From a bacterium (GTDB taxonomy: Bacteria > CLD3 > SB21), in the NCBI GenBank assembly GCA_013360215.1, contig JABWCP010000009.1:62001-126000 (forward strand): 64,000 nucleotides of DNA, in the 5' to 3' direction. Positions 39,949 through 48,953 of the stretch are shown one piece after another. Below the pieces are notes generated by a model. That model made no database searches. It saw nothing but the letters and a program-made list of their open reading frames with translations, and was not told the DNA's origin. Numbering within the stretch: the first letter of the stretch is position 1; each line of letters opens with the position of its first letter. A program made the translations under genes and the position numbers.

Positions 39949-40986
39949 ATGAATCAACACCAGCGTATGTATTGGTTATGTCAGCTCGGCGGCTGGTTGG
40001 GCTATGCCGCGATCAACTGCCTTTTTATGGCGGGATTTTATCATCTCACGGTACCGCTTGTTTTGGCCAATGTTTTTGTCAGTGCGGTGGGATTGATCGG
40101 CACCCATGCTTTTCGAATCGCTATCCGTCGGCATGATATGCTGAGCTGGCCTCTTTTACGGCTCATACCGATTATTTTATTCAAAACTATACTGGTCGCC
40201 GCGATCATGGAGTGCGGTGTTTTTTTGAGCAGCCACTTCGTTCCCGATACACCTCGTGAATTTCGATTCGCCGTCACATTAGCGCGCATGTTCAACTTCA
40301 GCGTCGTGGCGTTACTTTGGTCTGTGATTTACTTTAGCATTCATTTTTTTCAGGATCGTAAAAATTCGCAAATCAAAAATCTGAAACTTGAATCCGCTCT
40401 TAAAGATGCGGAACTGATGACGCTCAAGTCGCAGATGAATCCGCATTTTCTTTTTAATGCGCTTAACAGCATTCGCGCGTTAGCCGGCAGCGACGGTGCA
40501 CGTGCGCAAGAAGCGATTACCAAGTTAGCCAATATCCTTCGATACGCGTTGCAAAATGCCGCAGCGCCTGAAGTCACGCTGCAGGACGAGCTGCAGACCG
40601 TACAAGACTATGTCGCGCTTGAAAAAATACGCTTTGAAGAGCGTTTTAATGTGACGTGGCGAACCGCACCGGGATTAGAACAAATAAAAATACCTTCCAT
40701 GTTGATACAAATGCTGGTAGAGAATGCCATCAAATATGGTATTGCCGACCGCACGCAGGGCGGTACCGTCATCATTCAAACCGAACGCATCGGCTCTACG
40801 CTGGAGATCACAGTGATCAATGACGGGCATGTCAGACAAACAGACGCTTCCACGGGTATCGGTAATGCTAATATCCGCCAACGGCTCGCCTTACTGTACG
40901 GATCCAGTGCCACACTGGAGCTTACCGAAAAAAATGCTCAGGTTTATGCCAAAGTCAAAATCCCGATACGCGAGGAAAAGCCATGA
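39949..40986 (+). CDS. LytS/YehU-type sensor histidine kinase (second pair)
   Basis: This 345-residue protein has four membrane helices within residues 1-130 and a His_kinase domain beginning QMNPHFLFNALNSIRAL (His near 165). The N-box is LVENAIKYGI and the G-box GIGNANIRQRLALL. It is related to the kinase at 37148 but clearly diverged. Its stop overlaps the regulator start by 4 bp. No extracellular sensing domain is apparent, so the stimulus is probably membrane-borne. Confidence 0.93.
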   Translation: MNQHQRMYWLCQLGGWLGYAAINCLFMAGFYHLTVPLVLANVFVSAVGLIGTHAFRIAIRRHDMLSWPLLRLIPIILFKTILVAAIMECGVFLSSHFVPDTPREFRFAVTLARMFNFSVVALLWSVIYFSIHFFQDRKNSQIKNLKLESALKDAELMTLKSQMNPHFLFNALNSIRALAGSDGARAQEAITKLANILRYALQNAAAPEVTLQDELQTVQDYVALEKIRFEERFNVTWRTAPGLEQIKIPSMLIQMLVENAIKYGIADRTQGGTVIIQTERIGSTLEITVINDGHVRQTDASTGIGNANIRQRLALLYGSSATLELTEKNAQVYAKVKIPIREEKP

Positions 40987-41690
40987 ATGCTCTGATCGTA
41001 GATGATGAAAGGTTGGCCCGTGAGGAATTGCGTCGTTTATTATCATCGCATCCGGATATTAAAATCGTAGGCGAGGCACGTCATGCCGAAGAAGCGCGTG
41101 AATTGATTGCAACACTTCGACCTGATTTGGTTTTTTTAGATATCCAAATGCCCGGTGAAGACGGCTTTGCCCTTCTCGCTTCGCTGGAGTCCACACCGGA
41201 GATTATTTTTACCACCGCTTATGATCAATTTGCCCTCAAAGCATTTGAAGTGAATGCGCTCGACTACCTGCTCAAACCGATTGATCCTAAACGCCTCGCC
41301 GATGCATTGCAAAAAATTTCGTCGCAGGAGAGCTCCGCTACACCGACCGGACCGCTCACGGACAACGATCAGGTTTTCGTCAAAGACGGTGACCGTTGCT
41401 GGTTTGTACGTCTCAAACAAATTCGCCTGATGGAATCCGAAGGCAACTATACGCGTTTATTTTTCGACAAAGAGAAACCTTTGATTTTGCGTTCCCTCAA
41501 CCAACTTGAAGTGCGCCTCGATCCCAAAGTATTTTTCCGTGCAAGCCGTCAGCATATCATCAACATGCAGTGGATCGAAACGATCGAACCGTGGTTTGAC
41601 GGCGGTCTCAACGTAACTTTAAAATCCGGCCCACAGGTCAAAATATCCCGCCGCCAAGCTCAAAAATTCCGCGAACTGACAAGTCTTTGA
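40983..41690 (+). CDS. LytTR-family response regulator (second pair)
   Basis: This 235-residue protein has a receiver domain (VDDERLAREELRRLL; phospho-acceptor Asp in VFLDIQMPGEDGF near 53) and a C-terminal LytTR domain (VFVKDGDRCWFVRLKQIRLM ... FFRASRQHIINMQWIETI). The pairing is confirmed by a 4-bp overlap with the kinase. The target DNA is unknown. A 7-bp tandem repeat starts 14 bp after the stop. Confidence 0.95.
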   Translation: MNALIVDDERLAREELRRLLSSHPDIKIVGEARHAEEARELIATLRPDLVFLDIQMPGEDGFALLASLESTPEIIFTTAYDQFALKAFEVNALDYLLKPIDPKRLADALQKISSQESSATPTGPLTDNDQVFVKDGDRCWFVRLKQIRLMESEGNYTRLFFDKEKPLILRSLNQLEVRLDPKVFFRASRQHIINMQWIETIEPWFDGGLNVTLKSGPQVKISRRQAQKFRELTSL

Positions 41691-41704
41691 AGATACAAGA
41701 GAGG

Positions 41705-41866
41705 TCTTCATTCTTCATTCTTCATTCTTCATTCTTCATTCTTCATTCTTCATTCTTCATTCTTCATTCTTCATTCTTCATTCTTCATTCTTCATTCTTC
41801 GTTCTTCATTCTTCATTCTTCATTCTTCATTCTTCATTCTTCATTCTTCATTCTTCATTCTTCATT
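41705..41866. repeat. 7-bp tandem repeat (CATTCTT)n, about 23 copies
   Basis: The unit CATTCTT repeats head-to-tail for about 162 bp with one A-to-G variant at 41801. It starts 14 bp after the LytTR regulator stop and ends about 118 bp before the antiporter gene. An open frame 41687-41899 through the array encodes a FILHSSF repeat, but it is an automatic result of a stop-free 7-mer and is not called as a gene. Such arrays usually vary in copy number by slippage. Confidence 0.95.
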
Positions 41867-41983
41867 ATCCTCATTTTCCCTCCGATTTTATTTGCATGAA
41901 ATAGCATTTTACTTTATGTTTTTTTGCTAACCGTTTGGTTCGACAATAAATTCATTTTTTCATATTAATGCGAGTACCCAATT

Positions 41984-43834
41984 ATGCTGAGTTCCAAAAC
42001 TTTACGCATCATTATCCTTGTGTTTGCCGTTACGGCTCTTTTCTGTTTTCTCCCCGGTGCCGCTTTTGCAGGCGGCGGTGAAGAAGGCGGGCATAGCCTT
42101 ATACAAAGTATCGGTATAAGCATTATTGCGGCGACGGTTTTAGCTTTTACTTTCCATTTTTTGAAGCAACCGTTGCTTTTGTCATATATTGCCGCCGGTG
42201 TGATCATCGGTCCTATCGGATTGCATTTGATCAGCAGTAAAGAAGATATCGAGACCATTTCAGAAATCGGATTGATACTTTTGCTCTTCATGATCGGCCT
42301 CGAAATTGACATGAAAAAGCTCAAAGAATCCGGAAAAGCTCTGATCATGTCGGGCGTATTTCAATTTGTGCTTTGCGTTGCGCTCGGCCTGGCTTTTTTC
42401 CCTTTGTTAGGATTTAGTATCGGCGGTGGTAAGTACGACCTGCTCTATCTCGCCGCATGCTGCGCGCTGTCCAGTACGGCGATTGTAGTAAAGCTTTTAT
42501 ATGCTAAGTTTGAACTGGACACACTCGCCGGACGCATTACGCTTGGTGTACTCGTATTTCAGGATATTTGGGCGATCGTAATTCTGGGTGTACAGCCCAA
42601 TCTCGCCAACCCGGACATTTTGACCATCCTGATGTCTTTTGGCAAAGGCGGCTTGCTCGTAGGTATTGCTCTTTTGATCAGCAAATACATCCTTCCGAAA
42701 CTTTTCAAATCCATCGCTAAAATTCCGGAGCTTGTACTCGTGGCTTCGCTCGGATGGTGTTTTTTGATTTGCTCGTTGGCCGGATTTCTCGGCCTCTCGA
42801 TCGAAATGGGTGCCCTCATTGCCGGCGTCGCTATTTCGACGTTCCCGTACAATTTGGACGTGATTGCCAAAGTCATCAGTATCCGTGATTTCTTTGTGAC
42901 ATTATTTTTCGTCGCACTCGGTATGAAGATACCGAATCCGATGGATGATCTCGGTATTCTTGCGATTGCGGCCGTAACGGCGGTATTTCTTATCATCTCA
43001 CGCTTCTTATCTGTTTATCCGATATTGTACTTGTTAAAGCAAGGTAATCGTATCAGCCTTTTACCGTCCATCAATTTGGCCAATTTGTCGGAATTTTCGC
43101 TCGTCATCGCTTCGCTCGGATACAGCGCAGGTCATATTGACAATAAAATTTTATCCATCATCATTTTTGTTTTTGTGATCACATCTATCGGGGCGCCGTA
43201 TCTGATCAAGTACAGCCTTCACATTCAGACGGCGTTGGGTAAGTTTCTCCCCAAGATCGGACTCAAAGACGTTCAAACCGTGATCGAGAAAAAAGAAGAG
43301 GAAGAAGAAAAAGATATCGCTTTGCTGGGCTTTTTCCGTGTAGCCAGCTCATTGATCAAAGAAATACAGGACGACAAAAACGCCAATAATGATAAAGCCG
43401 AACACGAAGACCTGTTCGATAAAATCGTCGTGGTGGATTTTAATCCCAATGTCCATGCGAAACTCCAAGCGCTCGGCGTCAAAGCCATGTACGGCGATAT
43501 TTCCAATATGGATACGCTGCATCACGCCGGTATTCATGGCGCCAAATTGGTTATTTCCACTATTCCGGATACGGTGCTGGTCGGAACGGACAATCTCAAA
43601 ATGATCCGTCAGATACAAAGTCTGTGCCCTCACGCTAAAATCATCGTGACCGCTGAAAGCGCACAACGCGCACAGAAGATGTATGCCGAAGGTGCGGATT
43701 ATGTATTTCTACCCCGCGTTTTGGCTGCCGACCACCTCAAACAAGTCATCGGCGAAGCCCTCAACGGCGATCTGGAGAAAATTAAAAAAGCCCATATCGA
43801 AAAATTAAAAACGGTGGACGAAATCATAAATTAG
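41984..43834 (+). CDS. CPA2-family cation/proton antiporter with RCK-like C-terminus
   Basis: This 616-residue protein has about 12 membrane helices in residues 1-420 (SYIAAGVIIGPIGLHL, LLLFMIGLEIDMKK, STAIVVKLL, QDIWAIVILG), typical of Kef-type antiporters. A cytosolic nucleotide-binding-like domain follows a charged linker (KKEEEEEKD) and begins IALLGFFRVASSL, where the usual GxGxxG is altered; VVVDFNPNVHAKL and STIPDT are preserved. It would exchange K+ or Na+ for H+. It leads an operon with a channel, a CNMP-binding protein and a CPA1 antiporter. Confidence 0.9.
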   Translation: MLSSKTLRIIILVFAVTALFCFLPGAAFAGGGEEGGHSLIQSIGISIIAATVLAFTFHFLKQPLLLSYIAAGVIIGPIGLHLISSKEDIETISEIGLILLLFMIGLEIDMKKLKESGKALIMSGVFQFVLCVALGLAFFPLLGFSIGGGKYDLLYLAACCALSSTAIVVKLLYAKFELDTLAGRITLGVLVFQDIWAIVILGVQPNLANPDILTILMSFGKGGLLVGIALLISKYILPKLFKSIAKIPELVLVASLGWCFLICSLAGFLGLSIEMGALIAGVAISTFPYNLDVIAKVISIRDFFVTLFFVALGMKIPNPMDDLGILAIAAVTAVFLIISRFLSVYPILYLLKQGNRISLLPSINLANLSEFSLVIASLGYSAGHIDNKILSIIIFVFVITSIGAPYLIKYSLHIQTALGKFLPKIGLKDVQTVIEKKEEEEEKDIALLGFFRVASSLIKEIQDDKNANNDKAEHEDLFDKIVVVDFNPNVHAKLQALGVKAMYGDISNMDTLHHAGIHGAKLVISTIPDTVLVGTDNLKMIRQIQSLCPHAKIIVTAESAQRAQKMYAEGADYVFLPRVLAADHLKQVIGEALNGDLEKIKKAHIEKLKTVDEIIN

Positions 43835-43853
43835 GTTTATATTAATCGCGGGA

Positions 43854-45110
43854 ATGAATCAGGAGCATTCCCGCTTCATCACTATAAATCCTATTGATCC
43901 TCGTATCAGAGAGGTTTTCGTACGACGTATGCAACGATTTTGGGAAACGCGTTTCTACCGCCGTTTCAAGCGGCGCGCTCTTGAAATAGCCAACAACACC
44001 TACGTTCAGATTTTTACCGGCATTTTGCTCTGCGTACATATCGGCGGACTCCTGATTAGTTTCTTCGAAGACACTTCGGCGAATCAAGCTTCGACGGCTA
44101 TCCGAACCTGGTATGAAGGTATTTGGTGGGCGTTTGTCACCGTTTTTACCATCGGTTATGGAGATTATTTTCCGATAACGACCGGCGGTCGTTTTTTAGC
44201 CGTGATGATCATGGTAAGCGGTGTTGCTCTGATTTCACTCTTAACTGCTACGATTTCCTCCGCGTTTGTCGAACAACGTATCCGAAAGGGCCAAGGTTTG
44301 GAAAAAGTAAAACTCAAAGGCCACGTGGTGATTTGTGGCTGGAATTTTAACGTCGAGTCCATCATCAAAACACTTGAAGCCGAACTCGACTATCCTTCGA
44401 TCGTATTGGTCAATTCCTGCGATCCTTCACCGATCGGTGAAATCATCAATGCGCATACGAATTCGGAAATCAGTTTCGTCGCCGGCGATTTTTCGAAGGA
44501 CGCCATATTGGACAAGGCCAACATCCGGCACGCCGAATGCGTGATCGTCGTAGCCGACTCCAACGAACTCACCAGCAATAAGGCCGACGAAAAAACGATC
44601 ATCACCGTTCTTACGGTCAAAAACATGAACCCCAAAATTCGCGTTTTTGCCCATGTGATCAATCCCGACAACGCCCCGCATCTCCGGCGCGCCAAAGCGG
44701 ATGATATCGTCATCTCCGACAAATACAGCGGCTTTTTACTCGCCATGCATGTTACGAATCCCGGTGTGCCACGGCTTTTCGATGAACTTCTTTCCATCGA
44801 AGGCAACGAGATCGTGCGACTTCCTATCCCGGATACATTTATCGGTAAACCCTTTTGGGAACTGACCAACCACTACAAAGATAAAAACGATTGCATGTTG
44901 ATCGGGATCGCTCAGGAAACACGAACGATTGCTATGGACGATCTCTTATCGGATGACAATTCGTATTTGGATCAATTTATTCGCGCCAAACTTCAGGAAT
45001 CCGGCAAACGTTTTGCCGAAGAAGAGCGCGTCAAAATAAAACTCAATCCCTCGAAAGACCTTGTGATCGAAAACAATATGGTGGCCGTGGTATTGGGTAA
45101 TAAATTTTAA
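43854..45110 (+). CDS. RCK-gated potassium channel
   Basis: This 418-residue protein has an N-terminal two-helix pore with selectivity filter TIGYGD near residue 100, preceded by GIWWAFVTVFT. A TrkA-N/RCK domain follows (HVVICGWNFNVESII near 162), then a C-terminal TrkA-C-like region (GNEIVRLPIPDTFIGKPFWEL). The RCK glycine motif reads GWNFNV rather than the common GxGxxG. It probably releases or takes up K+ under ligand control. The gap from the antiporter is 19 bp and to the next gene 21 bp. Confidence 0.93.
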   Translation: MNQEHSRFITINPIDPRIREVFVRRMQRFWETRFYRRFKRRALEIANNTYVQIFTGILLCVHIGGLLISFFEDTSANQASTAIRTWYEGIWWAFVTVFTIGYGDYFPITTGGRFLAVMIMVSGVALISLLTATISSAFVEQRIRKGQGLEKVKLKGHVVICGWNFNVESIIKTLEAELDYPSIVLVNSCDPSPIGEIINAHTNSEISFVAGDFSKDAILDKANIRHAECVIVVADSNELTSNKADEKTIITVLTVKNMNPKIRVFAHVINPDNAPHLRRAKADDIVISDKYSGFLLAMHVTNPGVPRLFDELLSIEGNEIVRLPIPDTFIGKPFWELTNHYKDKNDCMLIGIAQETRTIAMDDLLSDDNSYLDQFIRAKLQESGKRFAEEERVKIKLNPSKDLVIENNMVAVVLGNKF

Positions 45111-45131
45111 TCGTCAAAAACCGGATGATTT

Positions 45132-45638
45132 ATGCTTGAAGTAGAATTCTTAAAAAAATTTCCGCTTTTCAACGGTCTCAGCGATTCGCAGCTGGGAAAA
45201 CTTAAATCCATCATGAGCGAAACGGATTTCGCGGCTCATCAAGTCGTAATTCGCGACGGTGATCATGGCGAAGAAATGTTTGTACTTTTAGACGGTGATG
45301 TCGAAATTTCCAAACCCATGATGCTTAAAGTGGAAACCGAGATGGCCAAGGGCAAAGATAAATCGCTGATTCGTCTCAGTTCCAAGTTTTATGCCTGCTT
45401 CGGCGAAATGGCTTTGTTCGAAGAAAAGAGCGAACGCTCCGCTACGGTAACCACCGTGACCCATTGCCAAATGGCTATCATCACGCGGCATGATTTCACG
45501 AAACTCGTTGAAACGGATTACGAACTCGGCTATATTATTTTTAGGAATATGGCCAAGATTATCAGCGACCGTTTGAAGAAAGCGAACAAGGATATCCTGA
45601 AACTAACCACGGCGTTCGTTTTGGCCGTACAACAATGA
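45132..45638 (+). CDS. Stand-alone cyclic-nucleotide-binding-domain protein
   Basis: This 168-residue protein is one CNMP-binding domain (FPLFNGLSDSQLGKLKSIM ... EEMFVLLDGDVEIS) with the phosphate-binding cassette CFGEMALFEEKSERSATV near residue 88-105, keeping the key Glu and Arg. There is no HTH, so it is not a Crp-type transcription factor. A short helical tail ends the protein. Its place between a K+ channel and a CPA1 antiporter suggests it gates or couples them to a cyclic nucleotide. That is inference from position. Confidence 0.9.
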   Translation: MLEVEFLKKFPLFNGLSDSQLGKLKSIMSETDFAAHQVVIRDGDHGEEMFVLLDGDVEISKPMMLKVETEMAKGKDKSLIRLSSKFYACFGEMALFEEKSERSATVTTVTHCQMAIITRHDFTKLVETDYELGYIIFRNMAKIISDRLKKANKDILKLTTAFVLAVQQ

Positions 45639-45666
45639 ATGGTATTATTTTTCCGACGGAGTCCCG

Positions 45667-47259
45667 ATGCCTGCTCATGACCTTTTGGTCACCGCGATCC
45701 TGTTACTATTCATTGCGATTATCGTTTCGATCGGTATTCGCCGTATCCGTTTGCCCTACAGCATCGGCTTAGTCGTTGCGGGTTTTGCCGTCGGTTATCT
45801 CCGCGTTGTTCCTTCGTTTTCCATCACCCCCGAATTAGTTTTTTACATTTTCCTCCCGCCGCTTCTTTTTGATGCCGGTTTTAATGCAAACCTGACTAAT
45901 CTTAAGCAGAACTGGAAAATCATATTTACGCTGGCCGTACCCGGCACGATCGTGTCGGTCGCGCTGGTCGGTTCGATCGCACATTATGCCATGGATGTTC
46001 CCTGGATGTCGGCCTTACTTTTTGGCGCTCTGATCGTTCCGACAGATACCGTTTCGATTCTATCCGTATTTAAAGAACTCAAAATTCCCACACGTCTCTC
46101 CACCATCGTCGAAGGCGAGAGTTTGTTCAATGATGGAACGGCCATCATCGTATTCAAACTTATTCTCGGGCTTATCCTTGCCGAGCAGTACAATGTCACT
46201 GATATCAATTATGCTTCGTTTTCGTGGCACTTGCTTTTATCGTATACGGGCGGGCTTTTGCTGGGTGCCGCTGTAGGTTACGGTGCCGGTTGGCTTATGC
46301 GCCGTCTCAAAGATCCGCTTGTCGAGATCATGTTCACGGTAATGCTGGTTTACGGTATGTACATCGTTGCCGAAAAAATCGAAATCTCCAGCATTATTGC
46401 GGTGGTGACGGCTTCTATGATGATCGGCCATTACCGGCAAAAACTCGGTATGTCACCAACGACACAGATCGCACTTTCATCGTTTTGGAATTTTACTGCA
46501 TTTGCGATCAATTCGATATTATTTATTCTGATCGGGCTACAGCTTAACTTTAATAACCTGCTCGAAAATATCGGCATCATTCTGATCGGGCTTTTGGCTG
46601 TCAATATCGGACGTATCGCTTTCATTTACCCCTTTTCAAACATTCTCAATATTTTTCTTGGTCGAAGTGCTTCAACCAAACACGCCGTTATACCGATCAA
46701 ATGGCAACACGTCATGGCGCTCGGTAACCTCAAAGGATCGCTCTCGATGGCACTCGTCATTAGTTTGCCGGAATCGCTGTTGTATAAAAACCAACTAATG
46801 ACCCTGACATTTGGGATCGTTTTTCTTTCGCTCGTTATCCAAGGCACAACTTTGCGTCCGATTTTACGTAGATTTCAATTGCAAACAATACCACCCGAGC
46901 AGATCGAATTTGATAAACGGCAAGGCTTGATTCTTTCGGCGAAGGCCGTTTTGGCCTCATTACAATCGGAATATACGAGCGGCATGATTACCACTTCGGT
47001 TTATAATACATTAAAAGAGCAATACGAATTTACCATCGAAAATGCGGAAAAGAGCCTCCATCGTTTGCAGGAAAAAAATCCGTCTTTAGCGGATGCACAC
47101 TTGCAGTCTGCTTATTATCAGATGTTGATCCTTCAGCGTACCGTCATACAAAACGCACAGACGCACAATATCATCAGCGATGATGCGGCGGCGGATTTGT
47201 TGAAAAATTTTGACCAACAGATGGCCGCGCTCACGTGGAGCAATCAGGATAAAAGTTAA
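45667..47259 (+). CDS. CPA1-family Na+/H+ antiporter (NhaP-like)
   Basis: This 530-residue protein has about 12 membrane helices up to residue 400. Family motifs include FLPPLLFDAGFNANL, ALIVPTDTVSILSVFKEL, VEGESLFNDGTAIIVFKL (the ND pair of the ion site) and GNLKGSLSMALVIS. A cytosolic helical tail of about 110 residues follows (EKSLHRLQEKNPS). It exchanges Na+ or K+ for H+. It ends the four-gene ion operon; the next gene starts 23 bp on and may be part of the same transcript. Confidence 0.93.
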   Translation: MPAHDLLVTAILLLFIAIIVSIGIRRIRLPYSIGLVVAGFAVGYLRVVPSFSITPELVFYIFLPPLLFDAGFNANLTNLKQNWKIIFTLAVPGTIVSVALVGSIAHYAMDVPWMSALLFGALIVPTDTVSILSVFKELKIPTRLSTIVEGESLFNDGTAIIVFKLILGLILAEQYNVTDINYASFSWHLLLSYTGGLLLGAAVGYGAGWLMRRLKDPLVEIMFTVMLVYGMYIVAEKIEISSIIAVVTASMMIGHYRQKLGMSPTTQIALSSFWNFTAFAINSILFILIGLQLNFNNLLENIGIILIGLLAVNIGRIAFIYPFSNILNIFLGRSASTKHAVIPIKWQHVMALGNLKGSLSMALVISLPESLLYKNQLMTLTFGIVFLSLVIQGTTLRPILRRFQLQTIPPEQIEFDKRQGLILSAKAVLASLQSEYTSGMITTSVYNTLKEQYEFTIENAEKSLHRLQEKNPSLADAHLQSAYYQMLILQRTVIQNAQTHNIISDDAAADLLKNFDQQMAALTWSNQDKS

Positions 47260-47282
47260 TTTTATATACGAAAGAACCACCC

Positions 47283-48953
47283 ATGCACCGTTATATACTG
47301 ATCATCATTTTGATGTGCCTCAGCGCATGCGGCACACGCGCCAATATTGACATGCTTGTCGTCAACGGTAAATTTGTCACGATGGACGACGAACTAAAGA
47401 ATAACGAAATCGAATCCATCGCCATTCGCGATGGCCGGATCGTTGATATGGGCAAGGCCGAAGTGATGAAAAAAAAATATGTGGCCAATCGTATCGAAGA
47501 CGTCAAAGGTCAACTTGTGCTTCCCGGATTAATCGATGCGCATCTGCATATGCTCAATATCGGTCATTACCTTACGCAACTTGATCTTGTAGGCACGGAA
47601 TCGTACGACCAGGTCATTACGCTGGTTCGTGATCGTGTGGCGAGTACAAACAAAGGCGCATGGATTCGAGGCCGGGGTTGGGATCAAAACGATTGGTCTA
47701 AAAAAGATTTTCCCGAACATGCCGCACTGACCGCCGTTTCGCCGGATCACTTCATCGTTCTTGAGCGCGTTGACGGGCATGCGGTATTGGTTAATCAAAA
47801 TGTTTTGACAGCCGCCAAAATTAACCGTGAAACGCCCGACCCGCGGGGCGGTAAGATAATGCGCAATGCGCAGGGCGAACCCACCGGCGTACTCATAGAT
47901 AATGCGATAGACTTGCTGACACCCTATATTCCCAAATATACACTTTCCGAAGACAGTCTCGCGTTGGAAGCCGCGATGAGCGCGTGCCTCAAAGTCGGTC
48001 TCACATCCGTACATGACGCCGGCGTTGATACCAATCATATTGACGTGTATAAAGAATTGGGACGCCGCAATAAACTTCGCGTGCGGGTTTATGCCATGCT
48101 CAATGGCTTTGATCGCCGGCTTTTGGATATGTATTACAAAAAAGGCCCCGAGAAAAATCTTTTCAACCAATTCCTTACAATTGCGTCTATCAAGCTGTAT
48201 TCCGACGGTGCACTCGGTTCACGCGGCGCGGCATTGCTGGAACCGTATTCTGACAGTCCGCAATCCAAAGGCCTTGAATTGATGATGAAACCCCGCCTTG
48301 AAATCATCGCCACCGATGCGCTAAAGTGGGGCTTTCAGGTATGTACCCATGCGATCGGTGATCGCGGCAACCGCAATACGCTCGATGCTTACGAAGCCGC
48401 CATGAAAGCGGTGCCCGACAGCGCAACATATAAACGCTTTCGTATCGAACATGCCCAAGTCGTTAATGAAGCGGACATCCCGCGTTTTGCAACCCTCGGC
48501 GTGATTGCTTCGATGCAACCCACACACTGTACATCGGATATGTATTGGGCGGAAGAGCGTGTCGGCAAGGATCGTATTCGGGGTGCCTATGCCTGGCAGA
48601 AATTTATCAAAAACGGTGTGCGTTTGGCCGCCGGTTCCGATGCACCGGTCGAATCGCATAATCCATTGCTCGGTGTCTATGCGGCAGTTACGCGTCAGGA
48701 TGCCAAAGGATGGCCACCGGGCGGCTGGTATCCCGATCAAAAATTATCCATACTTGAAGCCTTACGCGCTTTTACGATAGACGCCGCTTACGCGGGTTTT
48801 GAAGAAACTCAGAAAGGCAGTCTCACTGTGGGAAAAATGGCGGACATTGTCGTTTTATCCAAAGACATTACAACTGCGGATCCGCGTGAAATTCTCAACA
48901 CCCATGTCGTGTGGACGATGGTCGGCGGCAAGATCGTATATCGCCAACCATGA
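47283..48953 (+). CDS. YtcJ-like amidohydrolase (amidohydrolase 3), lipoprotein
   Basis: This 556-residue protein has a lipoprotein signal (LSACGTRAN) and an amidohydrolase core: metal motif LPGLIDAHLHM (HxH) near 88, SIKLYSDGALGSRGAAL near 305, THAIGDRGN near 360, and Asp in AAGSDAPVESHNPLLG near 450. YtcJ-type proteins hydrolyse amides of unknown nature. A DUF-like C-terminal beta segment (GSLTVGKMADIVVLSKD) is typical. The stop overlaps the next gene by 4 bp. Confidence 0.92.
   Translation: MHRYILIIILMCLSACGTRANIDMLVVNGKFVTMDDELKNNEIESIAIRDGRIVDMGKAEVMKKKYVANRIEDVKGQLVLPGLIDAHLHMLNIGHYLTQLDLVGTESYDQVITLVRDRVASTNKGAWIRGRGWDQNDWSKKDFPEHAALTAVSPDHFIVLERVDGHAVLVNQNVLTAAKINRETPDPRGGKIMRNAQGEPTGVLIDNAIDLLTPYIPKYTLSEDSLALEAAMSACLKVGLTSVHDAGVDTNHIDVYKELGRRNKLRVRVYAMLNGFDRRLLDMYYKKGPEKNLFNQFLTIASIKLYSDGALGSRGAALLEPYSDSPQSKGLELMMKPRLEIIATDALKWGFQVCTHAIGDRGNRNTLDAYEAAMKAVPDSATYKRFRIEHAQVVNEADIPRFATLGVIASMQPTHCTSDMYWAEERVGKDRIRGAYAWQKFIKNGVRLAAGSDAPVESHNPLLGVYAAVTRQDAKGWPPGGWYPDQKLSILEALRAFTIDAAYAGFEETQKGSLTVGKMADIVVLSKDITTADPREILNTHVVWTMVGGKIVYRQP

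Noticed and set aside
41705-41866. Possible CRISPR array from regular repeats
   Set aside because: Units are 7 bp and abut without spacers, and there are no cas genes.
41687-41899. Open frame starting on the regulator stop (ATGA) and reading through the 7-bp repeat as FILHSSF units
   Set aside because: A 7-bp unit without stops is open in every frame; the peptide has no signal or fold, and the flanks have no coding character.
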